This document shows positions 38,654 through 49,489 of a DNA stretch of 64,000 nucleotides, piece by piece. A program made the translations under genes and the position numbers. The stretch comes from [Phialemoniopsis] sp. UDSM-2020. Taxonomy: Eukaryota; Ascomycota; Sordariomycetes; Thyridiales; Thyridiaceae. Numbering within the stretch: the stretch's first letter is position 1; every line of letters starts with the position of its first letter. The DNA lies in NCBI GenBank assembly GCA_018873225.1, contig JAEILZ010000005.1:3038001-3102000 (forward strand), read 5' to 3'. Under the pieces are notes generated by a model. That model was given only the letters and a program-made list of their open reading frames with translations, was not told where the DNA came from and made no database searches.

Positions 38654-39491
38654 ATGGCTGATCAGCAGCAAGACACGCCGCTCTCGATAGTTGCGTCAGT
38701 CGCTGGCATTCTGACGTTCTTTGTCGCGCTACTTGCGGCCATCTACGCGCGCTTCACCTTTTTGCGCAACAGCGATGACGACTTCTTCAAAGTCAAGACG
38801 TCGCTGATGTGGTACAAGACTGAGTCAACGTGGTTGTCGGAGCTCGTGCGTGCCACAGCCGACTCGGCTGCCAATGGGGTTTCGCAGGCCCAATTGAGCA
38901 GCAGCAGAACTGGAATCGACGGTGGGCGCAACGGCTACCGCAGGACAGCCGAGTACCAGATGTACGCGTTTGTGATGGACGACCTGGTACGCCTCGAGGA
39001 GCGCCTGCTAGAGCTCGTGGCCGAAACAGAAGAAAAGGCCGGAACGGAAGAGAAAGAGGCAAGCGAATTCGGTAAACCATCTGCCGAGAAAGGCGCATTA
39101 GGGACTGAGAGATGGACTCTGGTGCCCAAAGGATGGGGATGGAGCTGGAACCGGACGACCATAGCGATGGCCTGGATGCCCGTCAGGAAGAAGGCCCTCG
39201 AGCTGGTGCGGCAGCGGGATGCGCTGACCGCCCGAGTGCTCTTCACGCAGATGAGCATGATATCTTCGTAGGTTGCGCGTTCCAGCGCACGCGGGCTACT
39301 TCTAGGCTAATCACTTTCGCAGGCGCATCCGTGACCTGGAGCAGCGGGCTGGGCAGAGTGCACACAGAAGCCAGAGTGTGGATAAGCAAGCTCTGCAAAA
39401 GCTTGAAGAGACCATCAAGGCCCAGCAGGAACAGATCCAGCGTCTCGAAGCTGCAGTGTATCGGGCTACGCAAGATACCTCGCTCAAGTGA
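38654..39491 (+). CDS. Uncharacterised protein with N-terminal membrane span and C-terminal coiled coil
   Basis: Two exons, 38654-39267 and 39323-39491, encode 260 residues. A hydrophobic segment at about residues 11-34 (IVASVAGILTFFVALLAAIYA) is a membrane anchor or uncleaved signal. A helical region with LVRLEERLLELVAETEEKAG follows, then a tryptophan-rich stretch (WTLVPKGWGWSWN). The second exon is a predicted coiled coil (RIRDLEQRAGQ, LQKLEETIKAQQEQIQRLE). I do not recognise the family. It ends 32 bases from the stop codon of the convergent DUF7719-like gene, so 3' UTRs must overlap. Confidence 0.8.
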
Positions 39492-39523
39492 GGCGGCGAG
39501 GCGTTTCAACCACTTTGCAATAT

Positions 39524-40329
39524 TTACTTGTAATCGTAGCCACCTTGCCACAAGAAGGCTGCACTGCAAGCTAGGCTCAGCACCGCCCAGGCAAGGTCGA
39601 GCTCGATCACCGACCACACCCACAAGCACCCCAAGGGCGGCGCCTGTTTCAAGACAGCCAGATAGCTGTACACGTTGGTGATGTATATCAGATAACAACC
39701 GGCGCCTACGCTGGCTGCGAAGAATATCGCCTGGCGGAGGTGTTCTTGGAATCGAGCGGGCAGACCGGGTAGCAATGTCGGGTCTGAGGGATGTCGGTGG
39801 AGAGTGTAGAACAGGAGGAGGAAAACTGGAATGCAATTGTCAGTCTCTCAAGGGGGCAGAACTGCAATAGGTGTCAACTTAGCATACCCAGAAAGGCTCG
39901 TCCGGACCGGACGATGACTGTATGCCAAGACAGCTCAACAGCATACTGATTCTGGACTAGGACGTCGAGGGTGAAGTGTAGCATGGCAAGGCTGACGGTC
40001 CAGAGGAGTGTGTCCATGATGCGCTCCATGCGTGGTGGTAGACCTTCCGTCCCTGCCTCACTCTCATCCTCGTCACTGTCGTCATCGGCCTTGTCGTCGA
40101 GTTTGTCACTGTTCTTGTTTGCCCTTGCCTTCTGCCTCTTGAGCTCCTTTTCCCTGTCTAGTGCTTGTTGAAAGAGGTCCCTCTCGCTGGCGAGCTGTAG
40201 TAGAGTGGGCTCGCTGGGGCCGGAGCGATCGGGCTGCTTGAGCTTGATGTCGGCGATGTCCTTTTCGCGGCGCTTCTTGGCCATGGTGCTGATGTCGTCG
40301 ATGTTGGATTTATGTGTCAATCGGGTCAT
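39524..40329 (-). CDS. Fungal multi-span membrane protein, DUF7719-like
   Basis: Two exons, 40329-39888 and 39825-39524, encode 247 residues. ATG at 40329 is used; a second in-frame ATG at 40284 (MAKKRREKD) is a plausible alternative start. A charged N-terminal half (REKELKRQKARANK followed by an acidic DDDSDEDESEAG stretch) precedes four hydrophobic segments: TLLWTVSLAMLHFTLDVL, FLGVFLLLFYTL across the exon junction, IFFAASVGAGCYLIYI, and LAWAVLSLACSAAFLW. The conserved KQAPPLGCLWVWSVIELDL block fits the fungal DUF7719 family as I recall it. Location is probably an internal membrane; function is unknown. Confidence 0.85.
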
Positions 40330-41120
40330 GCAGGCTGGTGCCAATTGGAGTTAGAGCGAGAACCGTTTTGCTAAAGAATGGAAGTGATGCATGTGTTTAA
40401 TGCCTTCCAACCTCATTTCTTCGGCAGCAACTTGGCCGAGTCACTTGAGCACCTGCATTCGCCAATCACGGCGCTGAATTGGACCCCTGCCACACTGTCG
40501 AGTCCACTGGAACGGCCCAATCAGTACCATGATCCGCCCGCCCGCCCTGCTAATTTCGCACCCCTGGTCCATACAAATTTCCATTGACAAGACGCCAGAT
40601 ACAATCACCGACCAGCTCGAGCTCCGTCGTCACCATTTGACAGGGGTTTGCTGCTCGTCTCCATCCTGTCCATAATCGCAAGGTGGCATTTCCTCATTGA
40701 TCAGCTGTCTCGTCTGTGGCGTGGCGGGAGAGTGGGCGTGCATTGACTTTGGTGGTGGTCCCTCTTTGTACACTTGTTCTGCGCTCCTCCTCCCTCGTGA
40801 TCCCCATCTGCATCCATCGTTTTCTTCTTCTGCTGCTTTCACAAACATTCGTCGAACAGAGAGCAGCGAGACCTTGGCTGGCTCTCGCGTGCTCGCCAAC
40901 GCATCGCTTGCTTGCTCGCCATCCTTGCTGCAGAATCCCCGCTATCCCCCACACTCTGATCGCACGCTATCTCATTCCCTCCCTCCCTTACATACATCGC
41001 GGCCCAAATCCCCGAGTCGCCGCCTCCTAGCCTGCTGCCCGCGCGCTCGCGAGAGCTCAACGGCGACTATCTGCTTGGGGAGGGCAGCAGCTGGGACAGG
41101 CAAAGAGGACCACTGCTGTG
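40330..41120. other. Bidirectional promoter region
   Basis: A 791-base region between the DUF7719-like gene and GPI12. The half nearest GPI12 is strongly C/T-rich. Plus-strand frames here are low-complexity and not considered coding. Confidence 0.55.
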
Positions 41121-42145
41121 ATGGAGATCCTCTACAGCGTGGGCATCTTGCTCGTCCTGATCCCCGCCTGCTACCTCTACACCGTCTCCATTGTGGCCAC
41201 GCGCTTCCCCGCCCTGCGCAACAAGCGCATATGTCTTCTCATTGCGCACCCGGACGATGAGGCCATGTTCTTTGCGCCCACGGTCCTGGCGCTCACGCGA
41301 CTGAGCACTGGGAACCATGTCAAAATCCTGTGCTTGAGCAGCGGTGAGTAGTTGAGTCGCCAGCCCAGTGGCGACAGCTTGAGAGAGAGCACCAATGCTA
41401 ATGCGATTTGGACCCCTTCATAGGAAATGCAGCTGGCCTGGGCGAGACACGCAAGAAGGAGCTCGTCAAGAGCGGCATGGCCCTCGGTCTCCGCCAGGAA
41501 GAAGACGTCTTTGTCGTGGACGACCCGTAAGCAACACACCTCATCCCCCCGCAGCGAAGACAGCCCTCTCCCAAACTAACCCATCATCTCGCCCTACCTC
41601 ACAGTGACTTCCCCGACTCCATGACCACAAAGTGGGACACCAACAAGGTCTCCGCCCTCCTCTCTTCCGCCTTCACCCCGCGGCGCAACGCCTCCAAGAA
41701 CGCCGACGTCGCCCCCGAGGCCACCATCGACGTCCTCATCACCTTCGACCGCGGCGGCGTCTCGGGCCACCCGAACCACATCTCCCTCTACCACGGCGCC
41801 CGCTCCTTCGTCGCCTCCCTGACCGCCGGCAAGCCCGGCTGGAAGCCCCCCGTCGACCTCTACACCTTATCCTCGGTCTCCATCCTGCGCAAGTACACCT
41901 CGTGCCTCGACACCGTCGCCACCCTCGCCGCCTGGGCCCTGACCACCCCGATGAAGAACAAGGACCACCCGGCCGGGCTCGTCTTCCTCAGCGGCTTCGG
42001 CGCCGGCGGCATGGGCACCGCCTGGAAGGCCATGACCGAGGCGCACAAGAGCCAGATGGTGTGGTTCCGCTACGGCTGGATCACGCTGAGCCGCTACATG
42101 CTCGTCAACGACCTGCGGCTGGAGAACGTGCACAAGAAGCCGTGA
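41121..42145 (+). CDS. gpi12: N-acetylglucosaminyl-phosphatidylinositol de-N-acetylase
   Basis: Three exons, 41121-41343, 41424-41526 and 41605-42145, encode 288 residues. An N-terminal membrane anchor ([17 protein letters not shown]) is followed by the PIG-L motif [10 protein letters not shown] with HPDD at 43-46 as zinc and catalytic residues. [20 protein letters not shown] crosses intron 1. The second metal motif GHPNH lies in [15 protein letters not shown]. The enzyme deacetylates GlcNAc-PI on the ER membrane, the second step of GPI-anchor synthesis. The start follows a C/T-rich leader. It is tail-to-tail with the ATP13-like gene (173 bases between stops). Confidence 0.95.
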
Positions 42146-42318
42146 CAACGACAGCGAGCACCGGGCGACAAGATGCAGCATTGGCATGGGCGTACTGTAG
42201 CATATAGCTCTATGATAAATGTAATACATGACAAGATTTCATATCCTTTGGTGGTCAGCCCCTTGGCTTAAGCAAGGGGGAAAGGTGCAGGGAAGGCATG
42301 GCCCATCGACCCCTTTTC

Positions 42319-44610
42319 TCAGGTGTGTTCTCTTAGCAACCAGTTCTTGGTCCTACCACTCAACCGGCTGCCGGCGATGTGCTGGATGTCTGGCCTCCAT
42401 GTCACCGGCCTCTTGACCGAGACCACACGCTGCTCCACAGGGCGAACCCTATGGAAGGGCGAACCCAGGGCTCGACTCCAGCCCCGCACAGAGCCATCCG
42501 CCCTCATAATGAGATCTTTCCTGTAGCGCGGCGCGGTCCAATGGCCCTGGTGGATGCGCTGGGCATTTTCCGCCTCCGGCACGGCAGGCACCGTCACGGG
42601 CAGGTACACCTTGAAATGCCGCAGGGCGTGATCCTGTTGAATCTTGACGATGCCCGTCTGTGTGCGGTATACGATCGGCGAGGGCATGAAATTGCGAAAC
42701 TCGTCCACCAGCTGCGGGATGATCGTCGTGGGAAAGGGGTTCTTGTCGCTGGGCCGCAGCTTTTTGAAAATCTTGTGGAACCACATCTGGATCGAGTACC
42801 ACATGTGCCACTTCTGTGCAGAGGCTCGCTCGTAGCGCCTGAGTGCCGGGCCCGACCGGACGCCCTGCTGGAGCGTCTGCGAGTACTCGTAGAGTGCCTC
42901 CTCGTACACCACGCAATGCGCTTCGTACTGCCCCTTGAGCTCTCGCATCAGCGGGATGGCCTGGGCATACTTGCCCTCTTCGATCAAAGCGTTGACGAGG
43001 ATGCTGTACTGATCAAAGCCAGGCTCGACGTTGTAGGGCTCCGAGACCATGGCATCCCAAACGAGTTGGACGGCACTTGGCCTGAGCACCTTGTGCGGCA
43101 TGTTCATGAGCGCCCACTCTTGTCGAACAGTCTTACTGGCAGCGATGTAGGTCCAGCTGAGCAGGTCAAACCACACTTTGTCGTGGACCTGGATGCGGTA
43201 ACGCTGGGAAATGTGGTTGACGAGCTTCAACGCCATGGCGACATGGCTGTTGGAGCAGTATGCAGACACTATTGCCTCCAGGAGCCGGTTCGTGGGATAC
43301 ATGGGCGAATCGCGTCTGAGTATGTTGCCCCCTTCGACAATGATCGAGCCTGCTGCTTTGTTTCGTTTAACGTGGATGTTCCAGTAATCGCGCAAGATCT
43401 GCGACGTCGCAGCAATCTTCCCAGTCCTCGCCGTGGCAATCAGCATGGTGCTCAAGAAGTCCACATCGTGGTCAAAGCCCAGGGACTTGGCCTTGTTGAA
43501 AACCTTCAAGACTGGCCTCGGAGTGCGCAGGGCCCAAGAGAGATCTTCTGCCACGTGAGGGTTGTGGGGGTTATGGCCAAAACGATGCCTGCGGTACAAA
43601 TCGATGTTCCTCTGCAGACGCCCGAGCTTGAACAAGTTTCTGCCCCAGAGAGACCCCTTTTTGTGCATATAAGTAGTGCCTCTGCGTGGAAAGAGGACAG
43701 CTGCCCGTACTCGGAAGTTTACAAGGCTGTACTGCATGTACAAAGGTTCGGTTAAAAACCGGGCGCGCGAGAACTCGGCGTAGGCCCGACTTGATCTCCA
43801 CGTATGGTACTTGTCTTGCTCCATCATTTGCCAGACTACCTTGGCTGTCATCACGGAAGAGGCTGCTCCCGCGCACCCGATCAGGACCAGGTAGTCGTTA
43901 AACTGAGGTGGGTGCGGCGATTTCCTCCTCAGCTCGAACACACTCATCAGACGCCGCAAAAGCGCGACGTAAACGGTAGCAATGCCGTAGTTGTTAACAA
44001 ATGTCCCCAAGGGCGTCATTTGGGCTTGGCCTGGGCTAACAGAGATGCCGTCGACCGCATTCAGCTCCTTGGCGACAACAAAAGGGTCGAGGCAGCGCAA
44101 GAGCTCGGAGAAGGACGTCGGCGGGAGTCGTGCGATGAGACTCTCGATGGCGAAGTACTGCCTTTCTTCCGTCTTGTCGCGAGATGTGGACAACTGTGTA
44201 AAAGCTAGCAGGTCAAAAAGCTCGCCAGTAGCTCCCTTCTTGAGCGCCGTCAAGAAAGCCAGAGCTCTTGGGTGATCCCGGTGTGGCACCTTCGTAGTTG
44301 TGACGTCCTCTTGGGCATCTAGTCGGCGCTTCCACCCAAGGCTTTCTTGTAGTTGAGGCTTGTACTGCATTACATCGTGCAAAACCCTGATATCATCCGT
44401 CGAGAGCAAGGATACGCTGTCGAGACGCATGTCGTCCGTGTACGAGACAGCAACTGCCTGCGGGGTGTGTGACTGGGAAAAGCCCCTCGCGAGATTCTTC
44501 GGAGTCCGTCCGAGTCGCAAGCTCAAAATGCGCGAGGGCGTGCCGCGAGGCGGGCGGTAGAGGAAACATCGTGACCCGAGGCACTCTGCTACCTGCATTG
44601 TCGCTGTCAT
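42319..44610 (-). CDS. Mitochondrial expression factor of ATP13/AEP2 (PPR-like) type
   Basis: Intronless frame of 763 residues. The N-terminus is Arg/Ser-rich without acidic residues over about residues 13-45 (RPPRGTPSRILSLRLGRTPK), as in a matrix-targeting presequence. The body is alpha-helical with degenerate PPR-like repeats, for example PVLKVFNKAKSLGFDHDVDF and VDFLSTMLIATARTGKIA, then YSILVNALIEEGKYAQAIPL. The FLTEPLYMQYSLVNFRVRAAVLFPRR block resembles fungal ATP13/AEP2 proteins, which promote expression of a mitochondrial ATP synthase subunit mRNA. The assignment is from overall pattern rather than a single diagnostic motif. It is divergent from LSM3 (439 bases between starts). A 458-residue frame on the opposite strand is a shadow. 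Confidence 0.75.
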   Translation of the reverse strand: MTATMQVAECLGSRCFLYRPPRGTPSRILSLRLGRTPKNLARGFSQSHTPQAVAVSYTDDMRLDSVSLLSTDDIRVLHDVMQYKPQLQESLGWKRRLDAQEDVTTTKVPHRDHPRALAFLTALKKGATGELFDLLAFTQLSTSRDKTEERQYFAIESLIARLPPTSFSELLRCLDPFVVAKELNAVDGISVSPGQAQMTPLGTFVNNYGIATVYVALLRRLMSVFELRRKSPHPPQFNDYLVLIGCAGAASSVMTAKVVWQMMEQDKYHTWRSSRAYAEFSRARFLTEPLYMQYSLVNFRVRAAVLFPRRGTTYMHKKGSLWGRNLFKLGRLQRNIDLYRRHRFGHNPHNPHVAEDLSWALRTPRPVLKVFNKAKSLGFDHDVDFLSTMLIATARTGKIAATSQILRDYWNIHVKRNKAAGSIIVEGGNILRRDSPMYPTNRLLEAIVSAYCSNSHVAMALKLVNHISQRYRIQVHDKVWFDLLSWTYIAASKTVRQEWALMNMPHKVLRPSAVQLVWDAMVSEPYNVEPGFDQYSILVNALIEEGKYAQAIPLMRELKGQYEAHCVVYEEALYEYSQTLQQGVRSGPALRRYERASAQKWHMWYSIQMWFHKIFKKLRPSDKNPFPTTIIPQLVDEFRNFMPSPIVYRTQTGIVKIQQDHALRHFKVYLPVTVPAVPEAENAQRIHQGHWTAPRYRKDLIMRADGSVRGWSRALGSPFHRVRPVEQRVVSVKRPVTWRPDIQHIAGSRLSGRTKNWLLREHT

Positions 44611-45049
44611 CGTGGACGATGGGACAACGCATCAATAGTCCCTGCCACCATGAGAAGCAGCGCGGTGTCGGTTACGGCGCAGGAAGTCCACGAGCGAGAG
44701 CTATGCGTGGAGTTGAGTGCTAAGATGCGGAGAGCGGAGACGCTTGAAGCTGTCGTGGAGTGCGGAATATGGGGGAGGTGGAGCTACAATCGAGTCCGGC
44801 TCAATTGGTTTTTTAGCGCTGGAATCAGCAACTGAGACCAAAAAAACCGAGCTACGGCGCTACAAATATTCCTGCTCCGGCTATCTTATCGCTGATTCAG
44901 TGCTGCCAGCTTGAGGCATTCATGTGGCACCGCAAAAACAACATCAAATCGGCCCGTGCGTTTCAACCCATCACCATTTTGAGATCGTCAGCTTCACAAC
45001 CAAGACATCCCGACCCCCGGTCTCTCGACGTCACATACAATCTCACATC
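44611..45049. other. Bidirectional promoter region
   Basis: Region between the divergent ATP13/AEP2-like gene and LSM3. No coding sequence is recognised. Confidence 0.6.
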
Positions 45050-45534
45050 ATGGCGGACGTCGGCGATGAAGGAAACAACGTGTCCGAGCCCCTCGACCTC
45101 GTTCGCCTGCTCCTAGATGAGGTGGTTTTCGTCAAGTTAAGAGGCGACCGTGAGCTGAAGGGCAGACTTCATGTATGACGAACCCTCCCGTATTCATGTC
45201 TTTGGGATCTGTGACTCATGAATTGACCGACTTTGATCACACTAGGCATACGACAGCCATTGCAACTTGGTTCTGGGCGAGGTAGAGGAGACTATCTATG
45301 TGGTCGATGAGGAGGAGGAGGATGAGGACGTCAAGGTCAGTATTCTCGAGAGACGCTTCGACAGTGTCCGTTTCATCGCTGACACCTCGTAATAGACTAT
45401 TAGCAGGAAGTCCGAGATGCTGTTTGTTAGAGGTGAGCTTCGCGTGCTTCTTGTCCCTAGCTTGTTCCAAGGCGCGGTTCTGACTATCGCCAGGTGACTC
45501 GGTCGTGCTCATCTCACCACAATCGCAAGCTTGA
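45050..45534 (+). CDS. lsm3: U6 snRNA-associated Sm-like protein LSm3
   Basis: Four exons, 45050-45172, 45246-45335, 45396-45432 and 45494-45534, encode 96 residues. The Sm fold is plain: [20 protein letters not shown] (Sm1 strands), [22 protein letters not shown] with the D-x-H-x-N-L RNA-binding loop, and the Sm2 motif [14 protein letters not shown]. The acidic insert [12 protein letters not shown] between the motifs is usual in LSm3. It is a subunit of the LSm2-8 ring on U6 snRNA in the nucleus and of the LSm1-7 ring in cytosolic mRNA decay. Three introns in under 500 bases is normal for small fungal housekeeping genes. Confidence 0.96.
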
Positions 45535-47720
45535 ACGATTGGAAATCACGGCTTTCCAATACTTTCTGAGGATCTTCGGCAGCCATAGTGGGCTTGGTCG
45601 ATGATCAAGCCTGGATGTCGCAGGAAGGTGTTCGTGCTTGCAGCGGCGCAAAACCTGACTGCGCCTAGAGCATGTTATTGACTGCCTGATAGTCGACCCT
45701 GCTAGCAAAAGACGCCGTGCATGGTACTTGCAGTCAAAGGCTGCACATCTTTCTGGCGGAGGATTTAGGATTTGATACCAATATAGACATACAAACGACT
45801 GCCGCAAGTATTTTCTCTCCCGCCATCCTCTGATGACTTAAGAGGTTTTGATTTACGGCACTTGTTCCTGTATGGCTCTGCATGCATGATACCCTGCATA
45901 TCCTCATGGCCAAAAGACGCGTCTTGTGCTTCTTGTTTTCCTCCTCGTGTATAGGGTACGCTCATGCCGTAGGAGATCGTTTGCATGCCATTCCCAAGCG
46001 GTTCCGTCTGCTGCGACTATATCCACCACAACAGCCCAAGTCCGTGACATCGTGTGAGACTCACCACTTCTCGATAAGCGGCGGGATTTTCCATCAAGGA
46101 CCACAGTTAAGAGGGCGGGCATCAAAAGTTAGCTCGCCAAGGATATCTTAAAGTGACGCAAAGCCCAGGAGCTATCGCGGTATTGGCCGAGAGGACTGCA
46201 CCTGCAGAGCTCGAAGGTGTAAAAGACCTTACCCTTACACACCTAATGCATGTTGTGAACTGCACAAATCCCTCGCTGGGGGAAGAGGACTTGTAGCATA
46301 CGCCAGAGCGCAAGGTCCTAGCCTATAAGACCCATCTTGGGGCGTGAGCCCTGAAGCTCACGACTACGAAGGCATATAGCAAAGCGCAGGAGTGACGGCA
46401 CTACAGTTGTCATAGCAGGTATCATGAATAGGGCAAACCACGTGCCTCTGACATAGAACAATGTTGCCTCCCTGATGCTGATTGCTTGACTATACACCGG
46501 CGGTAGCTTCACTCAAGGGTCGACGCAATGCTGTAGCCATCTGTAGCTACAAGGCTAGGATTGATGTTTTATACAGGCAGAGGTAGATGTAAAACAATCA
46601 GTCTAGATGATTGTAGATAGCCATTCACGCAAGTGTCTATAAGATCATTCTGTCGATAGGAAAACGAGTCAAAGCAAGCCACACACATAGGAGTGTGATC
46701 TTCGTCCTAGCATCACACAAATCAGCCTGAGGACCAACCTATAGTCTCATATACTGAAGGCATGTCCATCCGTTATCGACGTCGAGAGGGAGCCGACTTA
46801 ACAGTGCCCATGGCGTCCTCGCTCTTGGTTGTCCGTACTATGGATGTGGTCAGATGAGATGAGTGAGAACGGCGCAGTGGCCGGGAATTGTCTCTTCCCA
46901 TCCCAGAGGGCTTTTAGAACCTGGTCCGGACGCGGACTGGCAAGTCCGGGTTGACGTTCCTCGTACCTTACTTTTATGGTTCCGCCCGGAGTATCCGCAA
47001 GCGCCACCCAGTAGAACTGTTACCTTCGATGGCGGGCGGGTACTACCTCGAAGGACTCTTACGAGGGATGTCTCCCAATCAACTTTGCAAATCTGGTGTC
47101 AGTCGCTGTTCTTCCGCCGACAGATCAAACAACACAACACACAACCATCAGCCCAAGGTTGAATCACCTAATCAATTGATTAACGATTACTTGGTATGAC
47201 TGAGGGCTGTTGATACAAGATAGGGAAGTGAATGTAAAAGTAAAGCGATTGTATGACCAGGAGAAGCCCCTGGCCAGATTTTGCTAGTAGAAAAGAGTAA
47301 AGGTAGTAAAGTAGTAGTAGTTAAGGTTTCTCATGAGCTTCTAGATACAAGAGAGGTTCTTCCCTGAGGTAATTAAGGTTTTTGGTAAGGTTTTTCTTCC
47401 CTTCGAGTGGGCGCGCGAGCCGAGCCGGAAGTGAAAATGTACTTTGAGATATGCACACATGTCAGGGTGGAGCAACAGATCCACTCCTCCCCTCCCAGCT
47501 CTTCCGAACGACCAACCCTTCTTCATCACACGCCGCAGCCGCCGGTCGCCCTTGTCAAGGCACCGACGCCTCTCCCTTCCCCATCATGCTTCATATGTTC
47601 GTCTCGCACAAAGACAAGCGCTGTAAAAGCAAGGACGCCTTTCTCCGTTCAAAGAATGAAAAAGCAGCGCGCGCGCGCACGCAAAGGTATCGTTCGAATG
47701 GCAGAAGAGAAAGGCCCTTC
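45535..47720. other. Intergenic region of 2.2 kb
   Basis: No gene is supported. Base composition seems more A/T- and TAG/CTA-rich than flanking genes between about 46300 and 46760, which might be an old degenerate repeat, but no transposon protein fragment is visible on either strand. Confidence 0.5.
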
Positions 47721-49489
47721 TTAAACCTCCTTGTGGAGAACGCCGTCGGCGTGAGCCATCTGGGCGGCAAAGGTCGTCGAGGGCTTCCACGCAGCCGAAG
47801 TGCGGGGAGTCGTCTCCTCCATCATCTTGTCGACCTGCTCCAGGGTAAGACCCTTGGTCTCAGGGATGAGGAAGTACGCGTAGACGAAGGCGCACGTGCA
47901 CAGGCCACCCCAGACGAAGAAGACGGAGGACTTCATGTTGCCCTTGTCGTTGTCGGTCATGTAGGGGGTGATGACAGCAATGATGGTCTAGAAACGAGCC
48001 GGGGTTAGCCAAGGAAAACCAACAGGTAAAGTGTGTGGAATCAGGTATGTTTTGCACTTACGTTCCAGAGCCAGTTGGAGGCGGTGGACAGGGCGACACC
48101 ACGGGAGCGGATGGGCAGAGGGAAAATCTCGCCAATGACGATCCAGGCACCGGGGCCCCAGGTGGAGGCGAACCAGAAGATGAAGATGGCGATGAAGGAG
48201 ATCTGGGCGTTGACGGCGGGAATGTTGTTGGCGATCGACTTGGTGGCATCGTTGGGATCGGGGTGGGTCTTGTTGAAGCCGATGGTGACACCGATGATGC
48301 CGACGAGGAACTGGCAGATCAACATGCCGAGGGCACCCCAGATCAGGATGGTGCGGCGACCGAAGCGCTCGACGGTCCAGAAGGAGAGAGGGGTGGAGAG
48401 CACGTTGACGAGGGTGAAGATCAGCGAGATGAGGAACTCGTTGCTGATAGCACCAGTCGACTTGAGGAAGGGGGTCGAGTAGTAGAAGATGAAGTTGACA
48501 CCAGTCCACTGCTGCATCATCTGGAGAGAGGTACCGAGGATGGTGCGGCGCAGGTTAGACTTGGCCTGCCACAGGGAACCCTTGAAGCAGTTGGCCCACG
48601 AGCCGAACCAGGTGGTGGAGGGGATGAGCTGACGCTCGTACTCCTCGTTGGCGACAATCTCGGCAAGCTCGACCTGGATGTACTCGGAGTCGGCGGGCTG
48701 GCCTCGGAGGCGGGAGAGCGAGGCGGTGGCGGAGGCGAGGTTACCGATCTTGACGAAGTAACGGGGCGAGTCGGGCAGGAACATCAGACCACCGCCGAGG
48801 ATCAGACCCCAGGGGAACTGGATGGCGATGGGGATGCGGTAGACACCGGTGTCGGAGCGCTCCTTGGTGGCGTAGACGACGATGGAGGCCAGCATGATAC
48901 CGATGGTGATGCAGAACTGGTAACCGGCGACGAGAGCACCACGGACCTTGCGGGGGCAAATCTCGGACATGTACAGAATGACAATGGCGGACTCGAAACC
49001 GACACCGAAACCGGCAATGAGACGACCAGCGACGATAGTACCGAGAGAGCTGCCGTGACCAGTGATCATCTGGATAATAACACCAAAGAGGTAGATACCG
49101 CAACCAGCAATGACGGTCCACTTGCGACCAATGAAGTCGGCCAGGTCACCAGCAATAAGAGCGCCGAAGAAGGTACCGCAGGACAGGATAGAGACGATGA
49201 GAGACGAGTGGGAGGCCGTGAGCTTCTCGATACCGACGCCCTCGACGGCCTCGATGAAGATCTTGGATGCCGTGACACCGTTGATGTAACCAGAGTCGTA
49301 ACCGAAGAAGATACCGCCAAAGGAGGCAAAGGCGCAGATCAGGTAGGCCTTCCAGGTGACGGGGGCCTCGATGCGCTCGACATCCTGGGTGGTAGCGAGG
49401 CCGACGACGCCGTGCTCGTGGGTGGTGGGCGGGAGAAGGTCGCCGCCCTTCTCACCGGGGGCAACATCAGCAGCAACGGGAGTCGACAT
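47721..49489 (-). CDS. MFS hexose/monosaccharide transporter
   Basis: Two exons, 49489-48062 and 47987-47721, encode 564 residues. ATG at 49489 (MSTPVAADVAPG) is chosen. Sugar porter signatures are present: FGYDSGYINGV in span 1, DFIGRKW after span 2, GRLIAGFGVGFESAIVILYMSEICPRK in spans 4-5, LPDSPRYFVK before the central loop, QQWTGVNFIFYY in span 7, VERFGRRT, and PETKGLTLEQVDKMMEE after span 12. It belongs with fungal high-affinity glucose/monosaccharide transporters of the plasma membrane. Codon use is strongly biased, which creates a 487-residue shadow frame on the other strand and suggests high expression. The very long empty upstream region is compatible with complex carbon-source control. 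Confidence 0.95.

Noticed and set aside
42379..43755. A 458-codon plus-strand frame opposite the mitochondrial ATP13/AEP2-like gene
   Set aside because: No domain and no hydrophobic or repeat structure; the opposite frame has a coherent presequence and helical repeats.
45535..47720. Decayed transposon with repeat-induced mutation
   Set aside because: The stretch looks somewhat TA-rich, but no transposase or reverse transcriptase remnant or terminal repeats could be seen, and mutation indices could not be computed.
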